Below, piece by piece: positions 23,829 to 36,023 of a DNA stretch of 64,000 nucleotides. The DNA lies in assembly GCA_030278955.1 (NCBI GenBank), contig JAOANR010000001.1, forward strand, positions 42,000,890 through 42,064,889. The letters are read 5' to 3'. The position numbers were made by a program, and so were the translations under genes. Positions within the stretch are counted from its first letter, which is position 1; each line of letters opens with the position of its first letter. The notes beneath the pieces were generated by a model. It was given only the letters and a program-made list of their open reading frames with translations. It ran no database searches and was not told the origin of the DNA. Source of the DNA: Hygrophila difformis. Lineage: Eukaryota > Streptophyta > Magnoliopsida > Lamiales > Acanthaceae.

Positions 23829-23921
23829 CCCCACAATGGAACCCTCTGCCAGTCGCAGTGGAGATGTTGGAAGCCGTAGACGACGCGCTATGGAGTCTGG
23901 AGGCCGATGGCGAGGCGCGGT
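23829..23921 (-). pseudogene. First-exon remnant cut by the Athila insertion
   Basis: GC-rich sequence ending (minus strand) in a GGG|GTAATT donor. On the other side of the nested element the GC-rich block 58396-58950 continues it. Both flanks share the duplicated GCGGT. A minus-strand frame rich in Ser, Ala and Arg (RLHSASSTASNISTATGRGF) is possible, but no start can be fixed. It appears to be the 5' exon or leader of captured cargo. Identity unknown. Confidence 0.35.
23917..23921. repeat. 5-bp target duplication of the giant Athila-type element, left
   Basis: GCGGT here equals GCGGT at 58396-58400. Confidence 0.75.
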
Positions 23922-25494
23922 CGAAACTTTTGACAGATTTCCCGCACTAGTATTTTATAAAATAAAAGGGATTTAATCCGGGTTCGATTTTTATTTAATG
24001 AAACCGATTTATGATGGCGGAGTTTGGATTAGGGATATATGTATAGGTTGTCATGTTTTTATTACTCGTGTTAAGAAACTGTGGCCCGAAAGCGCACGGT
24101 GTCAAAAATTGCAGTAATTTATAGTAAGACCGGATCGTTCACAGGAGAATGTGCGATAGAAGCAGGGCCCACGTCATTCTATAAGATTTTCAACTCGGTT
24201 ACTCAAATCAGTTTGAGAAGTTGACTAACAACTACTTTACTGAAATTAAGCTATTTAAGAAAGCAATTAAAATTATTCTATAAAACACGTAAAATTCTAT
24301 TCTAGAATGCAGAAGAGTTCTAAGCTATAAAGCAATTAAAATTATTCTAAGAATGAGGTTAAAATTATACCAAGAAAGCAGATTTAAAATGAGACAAAAA
24401 GGACAGGAAGAAAATAATAAAAATTGGACAAGATTCAGATAAAGCATTATTAAACTTCCGTTTTTATACACAGATCTTTGCTTCGGATAATTCTATCATA
24501 TAGCTAATTCTCATGCTCTCAGCACTATTTTCCCTTTAACAGACAGGTACTTACAGCATGAGTTTGCATGCTCTTAAGAAAACAAATTCTAAGATACCAC
24601 AGACTTACAACTGCTCCCGTCGGAACGTGTTATTTATCTGTGGTGGACAAGCAACACCTGACAATTCATTAGTTGAAGTGTCAAGTACTACTATCATTCT
24701 CCCATGTCACACACAAAGATTCTAATCAAGCCTGAACTATCCCACAACTCTCAAACCTAGAAGCAGTTCCACTACTTTCTAGACATCCGAGTGACCTCTA
24801 AAGAAAGCATTTTTAAAAGAAAACGGTAAAGAAAGCATTTAAAATCCTATCACTCGGAGGTTTCAAAAGAGTTACCCTGGTAGTATGAGAAGAGCCCCCA
24901 GTCAGGATGACCGGATGTGGATCAAGAATTCCCGGATCTCGGTGAACCGCTCGCAGTGTTCACTTCCTTCCGGGTGGTTCTGAGATACAAACTAATGAAA
25001 CGAACTAATAAATTAGTTCGCTCCGGATGCACTCACTCAGGATTCGAAGATAGGCTTTAGCAGAAGAGGATATCAGTTGAAAGGAACTCAACCCTATCTT
25101 AGAAAATAACCAAGGCCTGAGTGATGTTCCTCTAGAATTATCCATTACACTGTATTTGGATCCAAGTAGATCCCATCTCGGTGTAATATCCAAAACCAGA
25201 TTTCCAACACACAGCAATTTTGGAAAATAATAGATTTTGAAAATCATTCCCTAAACAGGTACTAGACTCTCAATAAAAACACAGACCCTTTCAGTCTAGA
25301 TGAGACCTAATCGCTGACTCTGCTTCTAATTTCCCAAAATCAACCCCCAGTGGAATATGAATTAGTCATAACTGAGGAATTTATCCCTTACTTAGATCCG
25401 GATTATGTAAATGAATTTTTGTTGGAAATTTAATATGCAGTATCTGATTAAAATCAAGACTTCTATGTCCAAGGGAAGGATCCCAAAATAATAT

Positions 25495-28103
25495 TGTAAT
25501 ACCCGAGAATTTTCCAACATAAAATAAAACAATAATTAAATAAATAAATAATAAATAAAATAAATACTATAAATAAATAAACAAATCCAGCAAATAAAAG
25601 AAATAAATAAAAATAAGGAAATGAGAAAGGAGATTTTTACTTAGAAAGGAATTAAAGGAATTTAATTCAATAAAAGGGTGGATAAATGGTACACCAAAAC
25701 CCGACACTAATGAACTCGAGTATTCGAGTCCAAAACATCCAATTAGACTGAGAATAAAATTAGAGAGAAAGTATGAACCCGAATATACCCCGGAAATCGA
25801 AATTCGGGAGCATAGAGGGATAGAAACCCGAAAGAGAGGCGGAAAAGCACGACGGATCGCACGACCCGCCCGGACCGAAGTCCAGGCGAAGTCGGCGCGG
25901 TGGCCGCGCGGTGAAGTGGCTTTAGCGCGCCACGACCGCGCCACCCCACAGATTCGTTTGTTGCGTGAATCTCTGGCCCGAACGCGGATTTTTCGACTTT
26001 CGGTTGAACGTCTTTCGACTCCAGACTTTTAGGTCGGTTGTGGACGCCCTAGGGATTAAGAATTCTATAAATAAGCCCCTTGGGAGCCCCAAACAAGTTT
26101 ACGAAACCCTACAATCTTCTATACGTTCGAAACCCTAAATTGGGAGTCGACGGAAAGCACCCAAACGGAGGCAGCCGCTTTGGACGAAAATCCAAGGTCT
26201 CCAAACGTTGTGGTAAGCTCTAGTTCGATAAATCTCTTCACGTTTCAATCCGAAAACGGATTCTAACTTCGATTCTTTTCTTTCTACACCCCGTATCGAA
26301 TCTAGATCGTAGAACCCGACGAACGGAGAGGAGAAACGGTGATCTGGAAGCCACGCCTCCGAACTAGACATTCCCGACGTTCATAGACACTGTAAGTTAA
26401 TCTACATGGTTTTGGGAGATTTTAAAACATTCGAAACCTAAAAAGATTCAACAAGAACCATAAATCTGTCCACTTTTGTTTCTCTACCGACGCAACAGAT
26501 TTGGTGAATTTTTCCGACCCTTAAAACAAACTCAAACGGAAAAACTTAAAACACGAAAAACGTTCCTAAGACTTAGACCTAGCTACTGTAAAAATTTGAG
26601 AATTTTTGGAGTTGATTTGATATGTGAAAACCCGTTGAAACCGAACTGTTTGAATCTAGATCTTGAAATCTTGGACAGAACTTAGGAATGATCTTGATCA
26701 CGTTTTTGGGATAGGATCTAGGCTGTTTTAGATCTTTGGCCGAACATGAAAGTTGTAGATAAATGTCTTAAGATGATCCCTGTCAAATTTCATTAAATTT
26801 GGAGTTGAATTGTTATGGTAGAATTTGAAATCTTGGAACTGTGATGTATTAAACTCGGACAGATTTCTTCTTATGCGAAAATTGGCGATTTTGACCTACT
26901 TAGGTATCTCGGATTGAAAAAAAGTTAAAACACGAAAGTTGTAGATCTTGATGTTTCCGAGTCAGATATGAAATTTTGGAATTTTTGGAATTAAATCTGA
27001 TTTTAGACGAATTTTGGAGTAAACTGTGATTTACCGAAACGAAATCTTGAAATCTTGTTGAAACATGGAATTAACCTTTAGGGTTGAAACGAATCGAGAT
27101 ATTATTTCTAAATTAATACATTAGAAGGCAGATTTTAAAAAAAAACTAAATCCCCTTACAAACTTGATAAATTAAAATTAGGGGTGAGTGCTCTGCAGGG
27201 TGCCCCCTAACGATTCACTTCGTGCCGTAATGGACGATGGTGACCCCGCGCGCTAAATTTGAGATATGGATTGCCTAAACGGCGAAACTTAGAGCCTACA
27301 CTCTCGTGAATATCCGTATGGGTTTCCCGAGGCTCCGGAGTGGTACTGGGTATGGCTGATACGGTTGCGGCCGCCGGGCTACCGGCTAAACTTGTTGACA
27401 TCGCGATTTTTATCGTGAAACTTTGAAATACCAAATCGGGAATGTAATGGGGATTCTAAATTAAATTAAATTAGATTAAATTGTGTTGATGTCCAATTAA
27501 ATTATTTAAATGCTTTATTTAAAGTATGGCTTTGTGATTAAACTATGTGATATGTGTTATTAAATAGAGCCCTGAGATAATTTAGGCTATGGGATATTTG
27601 ATTAGATTAAATTGTATATTATGTTATTATCATGCTTTTGTTAAATTATTAAATTAATGGCTTTTAAACCCTACGATCATGCATGTGTTAACTTACTCAG
27701 CAATTTTGCTGACCAAAACTATTTTTATTCCTTTCTTTACAGAATATGTGGAATGAGCATGTGTGAGCACGATTCATGCATGGGATTTTGGGGAACACTT
27801 ATTTTGCTTTTAAATTTCGTACTTAGACTATATTATGAACGGGCCTGTTTAACCCGTGTTTTGGCCATGTCGGCCCTTTTTATATTTTCCGCTGCGATAC
27901 TGTACTAAACTAAATATTTCCGCTGCGCTATGCTATTATTATTTTTGAATTATATTGTACGGGCTATTTTGAATGCTTTAAATGTTTTAAATACTGCAAT
28001 ACCTAGCCTTGCATCTCTTTAGTAAGCTCGGAGAAACCGTGTCTTACTAGGGAGATGTGGCGGTGACATCCCGACCTGGGTGACCAAAAACCGGGGTGTT
28101 ACA
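25495..28103 (+). mobile_element. Solo LTR (2609 bp) nested in the 3' LTR
   Basis: Begins TGTAATACCCGAGAATTTTC and ends AACCGGGGTGTTACA, flanked by AATAT at 25490-25494 and 28104-28108. It shares both ends and many internal blocks with the LTRs at 47854 and 52637, including TATA (CTATAAATAAG, about 26065) and the conserved 3' part (CTCGGAGAAACCGTGTCTT). It has no primer site or coding sequence, so it is a recombination product of a complete element. It differs from its relatives in one block: about 27160-27430 holds GC-rich single-copy sequence where they carry a B-box-like array. Confidence 0.9.
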
Positions 28104-31100
28104 AATATTGACCACAATGTTTACATAATAATATCATGCATAAATTTATAGGAGAAGTGTAAAATTAAAATAACCCAAAATATAAGGCGGGTTTAGACAG
28201 AATGCGAAACACAGAAATGAAATAGCTGGAGATGAGAAGAATTGGTTTGGCTAAAATATGACTGAAATAATCAGGATAACCTGGACTGCAAACATCTGCT
28301 ATCCAGATCCTGGTTATTCCAGATGGGATGTTTTTAGACAGCAACAGCCTGAAATAACAGTGATCGCTGTTTTCCAGACTCCTACTATCTGTGAACTGAG
28401 AGAAAGACCTACATGTTTTCTTACTGTAGTATTATTCAAATAGTGTTAATCGACATTATTTGATAATATTACAGCTCAAAATTCAGGTTTTAAATTAAGA
28501 TAAAGAAAAGAAAGCTGTATCCGGATAGGAGTCAGCTGAGCAGCTATTATAATCCCGGATGGACGAACCGCCAAGGCTTCCACCGACCACTGCCAGGTGA
28601 AACTTTTGACGAGCTTCGCCAACACGAGTAATTTTCTGAAAATTCCTTTACTGGTTTAGTGCTTAAGGAGGAAACTGTGATTTCAAATGGTGCCCCAAGA
28701 GTCCCCGGTAACGGCCATGAAACTTTTGCACCCAAGCCAAGTTTCATTTTGCTACTGGGGGGTTGAAGAACCGTCTAAATACAATTTCCAAGTTTGGATT
28801 TATTAAATGAAAAGAGTTATGATTGGGGGAAGGGGTTTAAGAATATACTAAGATTTCCCTTTTTATTACTCCTGTGGGGTTCAAACGGCGCTCTGGTTCT
28901 TCCAGCCATGAAACCTTTGACAAGTATCACGGTGCAACCGGGATGGACCTTCAGTCTGTCACCCTGAAAGTCCTAGGTATCTGCACCATAATGCTTCTCT
29001 TAATTTCATGTCAAGAAGATACCTGCCATGAAATTCTTGAACATCTTCCCACTGTATGAGTATTTTCCCAAAATGTTATTTTTATTTACTCGTGTCACGA
29101 AACTGTGCTCCCGAAAGCGCACGGGTCAAAAATTGCAGTAATTTATAGTAAGTACCGGATCGTTCACTGGAGGATATGCGATGGAAGCAGGGCCCACGTC
29201 GTTTACCAAGATTTTCCACTCGGTTACTCGTTTCAAGTTTTGCAAGGGTTTCTAACAACTACTTGACATAAATTAAACCAGATCATAAAAGCAGTAAAAA
29301 TTATTCTACAAAGCATGATAAATTAGATCGAGGAAAGCAATTAAATCTATACTACGAAAGCCATATAAAATTATGCTACACTAACTAGAAAGCAGTTTTA
29401 AAATATGACAGAAGGGACAGGGAGGAAACAATAAAGATTGGACAAAATTCAGACGAAACACAATTAAACTTCCAATTTTTTATACACAGATCTTAGCTTG
29501 GGATAATCCTCTAGTTAGCTAACTCTCATGCTTTCTACACCATGTTCCCTTTAACAGACAGGTACTTACGATGAGAATTTACATGCTCTTAAGACAACAA
29601 TTTCTAAGATACCACAGACTTATAACTCCCTCCACAGGCCTTGTGAAGTTACATTACCTATCTGTGGTGGACAAGCAACACCTAACATATCATTAGTTGA
29701 TATGCCAAGTACTCCTATCATTCCCCCATGTCACACCCAAAGTTTCAAATGAAGTCCCAAACCATTCCATAACTCTCAAACCTTTTAACAGATGGACAGC
29801 CCCTAATTCTTCCGAGTGACCTCTATGAAAGCATTTAAAGGAAAGCACTTTAAGAAAGCTGTAAAGAAAGCATTTAAATCTATCACTCGGAATTGTTAAA
29901 AACGTCTCTTTCCGTTAGTATAAAAGAGCCCCTGGTCTTGGTGACCAGATGCAGATCAAGAACTCCCGAGACATCAGTAAGCCACAGGGCTTACAACATC
30001 TGGGTAGTTATGAGATACAAACCAAATGAAACAGATCCATAAATGAACCTATTCCGGATGTACTCACTCAAGATTCAATTCTAGACTTTGGCAGAAGAAG
30101 ATAGTAGTCGAAGGAATACTCGACCTTACCTTATAAATTCACCAAGGCCTATATGTTGTTCCTCTAATATTATTTATCACATCTCATCTACACCCAAGTG
30201 GATATTGACTTAATGCGATATCTAATATCAGATTTCCAACACACAACAATTTTGAGAAGCAAATGAATATTTGAAAATCATTCCCTAGACTGGTACTAGA
30301 CTCCCAATTAAAACACAGATCCTTTCAGTCTATGTGAGACCTAATCGCTGACTCTGCTTCTAAGCTCTCAAAATCAATCCCCAGTGGAAGATGAATTAGT
30401 CATAACTGTCGAATTTATCCCTTACTCAGATCCGGATTTTATAAAGGAATTTTTGTTGGAGATTTATTATGCATCATCTGATTTAAATCAAGACTTCTGT
30501 GTCCAAGGGGAAGGATCCCCAAAATAGCAATAAGACCAGAACATCTACATAATAGTATCATGCATACAAGTATATGAGAAGGAAAATAAAATACCCCAAA
30601 ATATATGGCGGGGTTAGACAGAATGCGATACACAAAAGTGAGTTAGCCTGAGATGAGGAGAAATCGGCTAAAAGAGTGCTAGAGATAGTTGGGGTTTTCC
30701 GGACTGCAAACATCTGCTGTCCGGTTCCCAATTATCCAAGATGAATGGTTGTAGACAGAAAGAATCCCAAACAACGGTGACCGCCGTCATTTAGTTTTCT
30801 TTTGTCTGTGAGTGGAAAAATAACCCACATATTTCTTGCTGTAATATTTCTCAACTGATGTTGGTCGACATCAGTTGATACTATTGCAACTTGAATTCAG
30901 GTTGAGAAATTAAGATAAGGAAAATTAAAACTGTATCTGATTAGGAATTGACTGAGTGACTAATCGAAACTCTTAGTGAAGAGAACGCTCGCGAAGCTTC
31001 CACCAACCACTACTCAGATCATGCAAAATAACAGATAATAATTGACACACAGAAGACGGGTTAGTCGATATCCCTGTGAAGGGACCTTTCACCAACATTA

Positions 31101-31339
31101 ATCTGTAGTGTTTCTCATTACCCGTTCATACACACACTGAAAGAGAAAAACATAAAAGTAAGAAAATATTTTTGGTATTGTGTGGGTGTTAAGCACACAA
31201 TAAATGGACACTGATGGGTTGAGATGTGTAATGGATAGAAATCAGATGAATTGGGCCTAGGCCCAATACACCCATGCAACTTACACAAATCATGAAAGAA
31301 AATATTTTTGGAGTTTCCAAAATAGAAGGGATAGTTCAA

Positions 31340-31800
31340 TTCGAATTATTGGGGTAATTCGAATTGAGAATGCATGAAGGATGAAGTATTACTTACTCAA
31401 TTGATCATTGCTAGAAATTGGAGCATCATCCAATTCGAATTATTGGCCAATTCGAATTAATTCGAATTGGACAACTCGAATTGGCGAAGTCCCTTTCTTG
31501 CTCAAATTGACTAAGGCATTTACCTCAAAGGGAGGGTGAGTTCGAATTGTACAGCAATTCGAATTAATTCGAATTGCAACAATTCGAATTGGTAAAGGGT
31601 GGAAAATAAACTAAGGCATGAATGAATGGCAATGGATACAATGTGGTTTTTAACCCAATTCGAATTGTTGAGCAGTTCGAATTAACTCGAATGAAATAAT
31701 TCGAATCGGTTGAAAACCACATGAAGAGAATAGTTTGGATATGCAATTCGAATTTCCCTTAGCAATTCGAATTAATTCGAATTGCCTCAATTCGAATCAC
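31340..31800. repeat. AATTCGAATT palindrome array (transcribed side of solo LTR)
   Basis: Many copies of AATTCGAATT, several in a perfect 24-base palindrome built from GCAATTCGAATT and its reverse complement (near 31555 and 31763). Spacing is irregular, 20-60 bases. It lies downstream of the TATA box in LTR orientation. Confidence 0.85.
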
Positions 31801-32749
31801 ATATTTTCAGACAACAACAATTTTTGTTCTCACAAGTATGAGTTAGGTGAACACTGTACTGTAATGATGGGTTTAGATTTACTAAATCCCTCATCTCACA
31901 TCAGTGTCATTTCACAGCCACCCTAGTGAGATTTTCAAGAAATAAACAAATACATGTCTAGTGGGTATTGGCTAGATTCAAACCCTATTTCTACAAACAA
32001 GAAATCAGAGATGAAAGTGCCTAAGACATCTAGTTATCTAAGAACCACATGAGTACACTAAGAACACACAAGTTATCTAAGGAAGCATGAAATAAGATTA
32101 AGGCAGGAAGAATAAAATTAAAATACAACTTATCACAGACATTAAAAACATCTAAAACCTAAGAACACTTATTTGAAGCTCTAAGGTACTAAATCAAGCC
32201 AAAAACCCAACAAACATGCATTTATTAAGTTTGAATGTCAACTAGGACATAATAAATGTAACCTAGTTGAAACAAACAAACACACTAAGCATTTATTTCT
32301 AGGGAAAGCATTAAAGAGTGCCAAAACAAATGGATAAAACCATTTCTGGAAATTTTCCTTGTATTCACACTTGAAAGCAAAATAAGAACCCAAAACCATC
32401 ATTAGCTTGAAGGTAGGGTTTATTCTAACTAGAAAGCATGTAGACATATGGAAAATGGCTACTCTAAGGGTTACACAAACTGCTTCTACACTAAACTAAG
32501 ATTAAAGCATGTAAAGATTAAAATACTTGCAAGAAAAATAAACTAAACTAATCTAAACTACCTACCTAACCCTTAAGGGGTGTGGAACCTCCTGCTGTTC
32601 TTTTTGTCCCAAGCTGCCTTTTGGTTAAAATTCTTGATCTGTTGATTCTGTTGTGGAAGGTTTGCTTTTATAGACAATCTTCAAAACCCTAGGCCCACCA
32701 ATGTTGTGTCCATGCTCCACAGCTTCATTTGAATGAATTGTTAAGTGAA

Positions 32750-33175
32750 GTTCGAATTATCTTAGCCAATTCGAATTAATTCGAATTGTGAGATCTCTTC
32801 CTTGAGCTGGGATTGTAGCCTTCAGTAGTCAATTCGAATTGTTGTGAATAATTCGAATTGATCTTTTCTCGAATTGGATGAGGGTTTCTGCTTGGCTCCT
32901 TGCACTTTGTTGGCAATTCGAATTGTTGGTGCCAATTCGAATTAATTCGAACTTGGACAATTCGAATTGCATCTTCTTCTTGCCTTTGGGTTTCTTCTCT
33001 CTTCATTCCCTAATTCGAATTAATTCGAACTTGAATAATTCGAACTAGCCTTCTGCATCCCTTCCAACACTTAACCATTTCTTGCTCTCTTTAGCAATTC
33101 GAATTGTTGTGCAATTCGAATTAATTCGAATTGCTCACAATTCGAATTGCTCACAATTCGAATTGTGCTTCAATC
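32750..33175. repeat. AATTCGAATT palindrome array (U3 side of solo LTR)
   Basis: A second cluster of the same motif, including the same 24-base perfect palindrome near 33102-33135. It lies immediately upstream of the minus-strand TATA box at 32672. Confidence 0.85.
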
Positions 33176-34073
33176 ACTTAACCAAATTTTCAGTTGTGGG
33201 ATTTTCATTCTTTTTCCCATCTTTTTGGATTTTTGTGGGCTCTTTTATTCTTTTGCCCATCTTTTCATTCCTTTTTCTTTTTCTTTTTCCTTTTTTCATG
33301 TTTTTGGATTTTTCTAACACAAATACAATTAAAATTGCATATTTTGTGTCTTTTTGTTACCGGCTCGATGTTTTTACAAACTCGCATTAATCTGTCAAAT
33401 TCAACTGCTTTCTTATTGAAATAAGATGGAATCACGATCAAAATGTCCGTCTCAGACACGGAAATGGATTGGAAATAATGGACAATTTTGGCCATTATCA
33501 CCAGGACCATGCAAAATAACAACTAGTAATTAATATTCAGACTACGAGCTAGTTTATCCGTGTGGGAATACCCGCCAACATTAGTTTGATATATTTCTTA
33601 CTAGCCATTTCACACAACACAAGAAAGACAAAATAAAATGAAATGAAATGAGATTCCTTGCATGAGAGACATTGGTTTCTCATGAATGGGTATGGAATTA
33701 ATCCATAATTAATTACTTAAATAATCCTTCATGCCATAATTAATTATAGTCCAGATTTATCTGCTTAAGGCATTCAAGTTTGTTTATAGAAAAGTATTTT
33801 AATGAGAATTGAACAAAAATCCTTTAATCATGGTAATTATTGACCTTAATTATTGCTAATCATGATCTTTAATTATTGATTTAAGGGTTCAATTATTTAA
33901 GTGGAGAAGATGGAGAATCAAAATTTTGGCAGCATAACGCCTTATACTGCAATCGTGGGATATTACATCTTAACCCGTGGGGTTAAAATGTGAGTGATGC
34001 AGTATAATGGAGGATTAGGGATCAGAATTTTGAGATGTAAAACAGATGAGGGTCCTGTTATGATACCATAATT

Positions 34074-34604
34074 TGTGTCGCGAACCTAGGCTCGCAACAT
34101 GGGTATCTCGACAGGATAGCATTTAGAAATTTATGGCAGACTAGGTTTTGTGTCGCTAGACAGGGGTTGTGTCGCGAGACATGGTCCCGCGACAGGAGTC
34201 TGGCGCCACAAAGCTTAGCTGAAAATTTTCTAAGTGTTTGGGTCCCAGTCGCTAGACTTGGGGATTGTGTCGCGAGACGTGGCCTTGCGACAGGATGGTC
34301 TAGCGACTGGGTGTTCAAAAATTTTAACAAGGCATAATTTCCTGTCTCGAAACAAAAGTGTGTCGCGAACCGTGGGTTCGCGACAGGGGTCTCTCGACAG
34401 AGCCTTATCACAAAAAAATGCAAGAGTTTTGGTCCTCAGTCGCTAAGCAGGGATTGTGTCGCGAACCGTGGGTTCTCGACAGGAGTGCCTCGTGACTGAG
34501 GTTTTCAAAATATGAAGACAAGTGTCCCTAAGCATCCATGTCGCGAAACAATCTTCCTGTCGCTAGACGTGGCCTCGCGACAGGAAGAGGTTGGCGACAT
34601 GGGT
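34074..34604. repeat. TGTCGCGA inverted-repeat array (R/U5 side of 3' LTR)
   Basis: Repeated TGTCGCGA / TCGCGACA units form hairpins. A perfect 11-bp stem (TGTCGCGAACC with GGTTCGCGACA, loop GTG) is at 34361-34385. A 12-bp outer stem (CAGTCGCTAGAC, 34246-34257, with 34298-34309) encloses an inner TGTCGCGA hairpin. The array is rich in CpG. Confidence 0.85.
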
Positions 34605-35244
34605 GGTTCAGGACACGAGTCAGAAAAGCAAAAGTGGAACAGTAGCATGCAAACAGCGTGATCTACCCTATTTTAGATCAAAAAGTGATTCTCACCCAAA
34701 ATAACCAAACAAAAATTTAAATCTACCTAGAACATGCTTGCATAAAAATGAAATAAACTGAGACAATATTTAAAATAAGCAAATCCTAATCTAGGGTTGA
34801 TCACACATGAACATGAAACATTATCCATATAAATATGAAGGCAGTAAGCATAAAAGCAAAAATAAAGGTCAAATGACCCAAAAATAAAGAGGAAGGCAGT
34901 AAATCCATGGGTTGTGAGACCCATTTCATGGTTTTGGGACACAACTTGGTGAATATTTTCCCATTTTATTAATGGGGTTTGTTAATACCCAATGATGGGT
35001 ATTAACAAACCCTAAAATCAAACTTAATAATAAAAATGAAACATCTGAACAGTGGCTACCTATGCTACTTAAACAGAAAACAACATAAAATTAAACTAAA
35101 CTAAGCTAAACTATGACTCAAATTAAATAATACAAAAAAAGAAAATAAAAGTAAAACTAAACTAAGAACTACCTAGAGAGAGTTTCTCCAATCTGTCTTC
35201 AAGCAACTGAAAATCGAACTCCTGAGCACATAGGGATCACCACA

Positions 35245-35252
35245 TATTTATA
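35245..35252 (-). promoter_or_regulatory. LTR TATA box
   Basis: TATAAATA on the minus strand in CTCTATAAATATGTGG, in the direction of gag-pol. The same site is at 57652-57645 in the other LTR. The placement between the two palindrome arrays defines U3 and the transcribed part. Confidence 0.6.
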
Positions 35253-35295
35253 GAGGTGAAACCCTAGGCCCATGGGCCTTGGTCTGGAGCCCATT

Positions 35296-35650
35296 GTGTC
35301 GCAAGACATCACACACATCACAGATGTGTCGCGGGATCACGCGATGTGGCCTGAGACGAGGCTGCATGGCGCAAGGCTTCACGACTGGGTCTTGGCTTTC
35401 TTTTGATTTCTGCTTCTGTGGTGCGAGACACCTCCCTGTCGCGAGGCCATGTATCGCGACACGGGTGGCTAGCGACAGGGTTCTTTCTCTATCTGCGAGT
35501 TGTGGCGCGGAACCTTCGTGTGTCGCTAGACCATGGTTCGCGCCACGGGGCTAGCGACAGGATGTTCCAGGACTGGCCTTCTCTCCACTTGGGGTGGTGT
35601 GTCGCTAGACTGCCCCCAGTCGCGAGGTCACGTCTCGCGACTGGCTCGCC
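35296..35650. repeat. TGTCGCGA inverted-repeat array (U3 of 3' LTR)
   Basis: A second cluster of TGTCGCGA / TCGCGACA / CTAGCGACA units, upstream of the TATA box on the minus strand. It is followed further upstream by TGGGCC-type motifs and a pyrimidine-rich tract. Confidence 0.8.
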
Positions 35651-35987
35651 TTACTGGGCCTGGTGGGCCAAAACATGTATTTTTGTGGGCTTTTTCTTTC
35701 TTTTCCCATCTTTTGTATCTCGTGGGCCTATTTTATTATTTTGTCCATCTTTTTCATTCCTTTTTCTTTTCTTTTCTTTTTCTCATGTTTTTGGATTTTT
35801 CTAACATAAATGTGTAATACAATTACATATTTATGCATTTTTTATACCAGTTTATTATTTTTACAAATATGCATAAATCAGTCGAATTTAACTGCTTTCT
35901 TATTTAATATAAGACCGGAATGCGATCAAATGCCCGTTTCAGACACGGAAATGGATTGAAAATAATGGACATTTCTGGCCATTATCA

Positions 35988-36023
35988 ACATCCTCACATT
36001 TAATACTGATCGTCCCCGAGCAG
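35988..36023 (-). promoter_or_regulatory. Polypurine tract and adjacent hairpin
   Basis: On the minus strand AAATGTGAGGATGT directly precedes the 3' LTR start. Upstream is CTGCTCGGGGACGATCAG, a hairpin with one mismatch. The same pair, hairpin then GTGTGAGGATGT, precedes the LTR at 59547. It would prime plus-strand synthesis. Confidence 0.7.

Larger units (their letters stand above)
28598..33500 (-). mobile_element. Solo LTR (4903 bp) of a sibling Athila-type family
   Basis: On the plus strand it begins TGAAACTTTTGACGAGC and ends GGCCATTATCA, flanked by CCAGG at 28593-28597 and 33501-33505. Its ends and many interior blocks (CCGAAAGCGCACGG, CAATTTATAGTAAG-like, CAGACACGGAAATGGATTG) match the LTR it is inserted in, but overall divergence is high. 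Minus-strand TATAAAAG is at 32672-32665. Arrays of TTCGAATT palindromes at 31340-31800 and 32750-33175 occupy the positions held by TGTCGCGA arrays in the host LTR. No primer site, tract or coding region remains. Confidence 0.85.
23922..35987 (-). repeat. 3' LTR of the giant element, split by two solo LTRs
   Basis: LTR segments are 23922-25494, 28109-28597 and 33506-35987, joined across insertions whose duplications are AATAT and CCAGG. The matching uninterrupted sequence is in the other LTR (around 55406 and 55912). A minus-strand TATAAATA lies at 35252-35245, with palindrome arrays on both sides of it (35296-35650 upstream, 34074-34604 downstream). Confidence 0.85.

Noticed and set aside
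28719..28950. Additional LTR starts at internal TGAAACTTTTG and TGAAACCTTTGAC copies
   Set aside because: Flanking sequences show no target duplications; they are internal repeats of the LTR terminus within the solo LTR at 28598-33500.
34058..34423. 121-residue ORF in the LTR (and its twin at 56459)
   Set aside because: Repeat-encoded through the TGTCGCGA array; the frame is kept only by stop scarcity in CpG-rich units.
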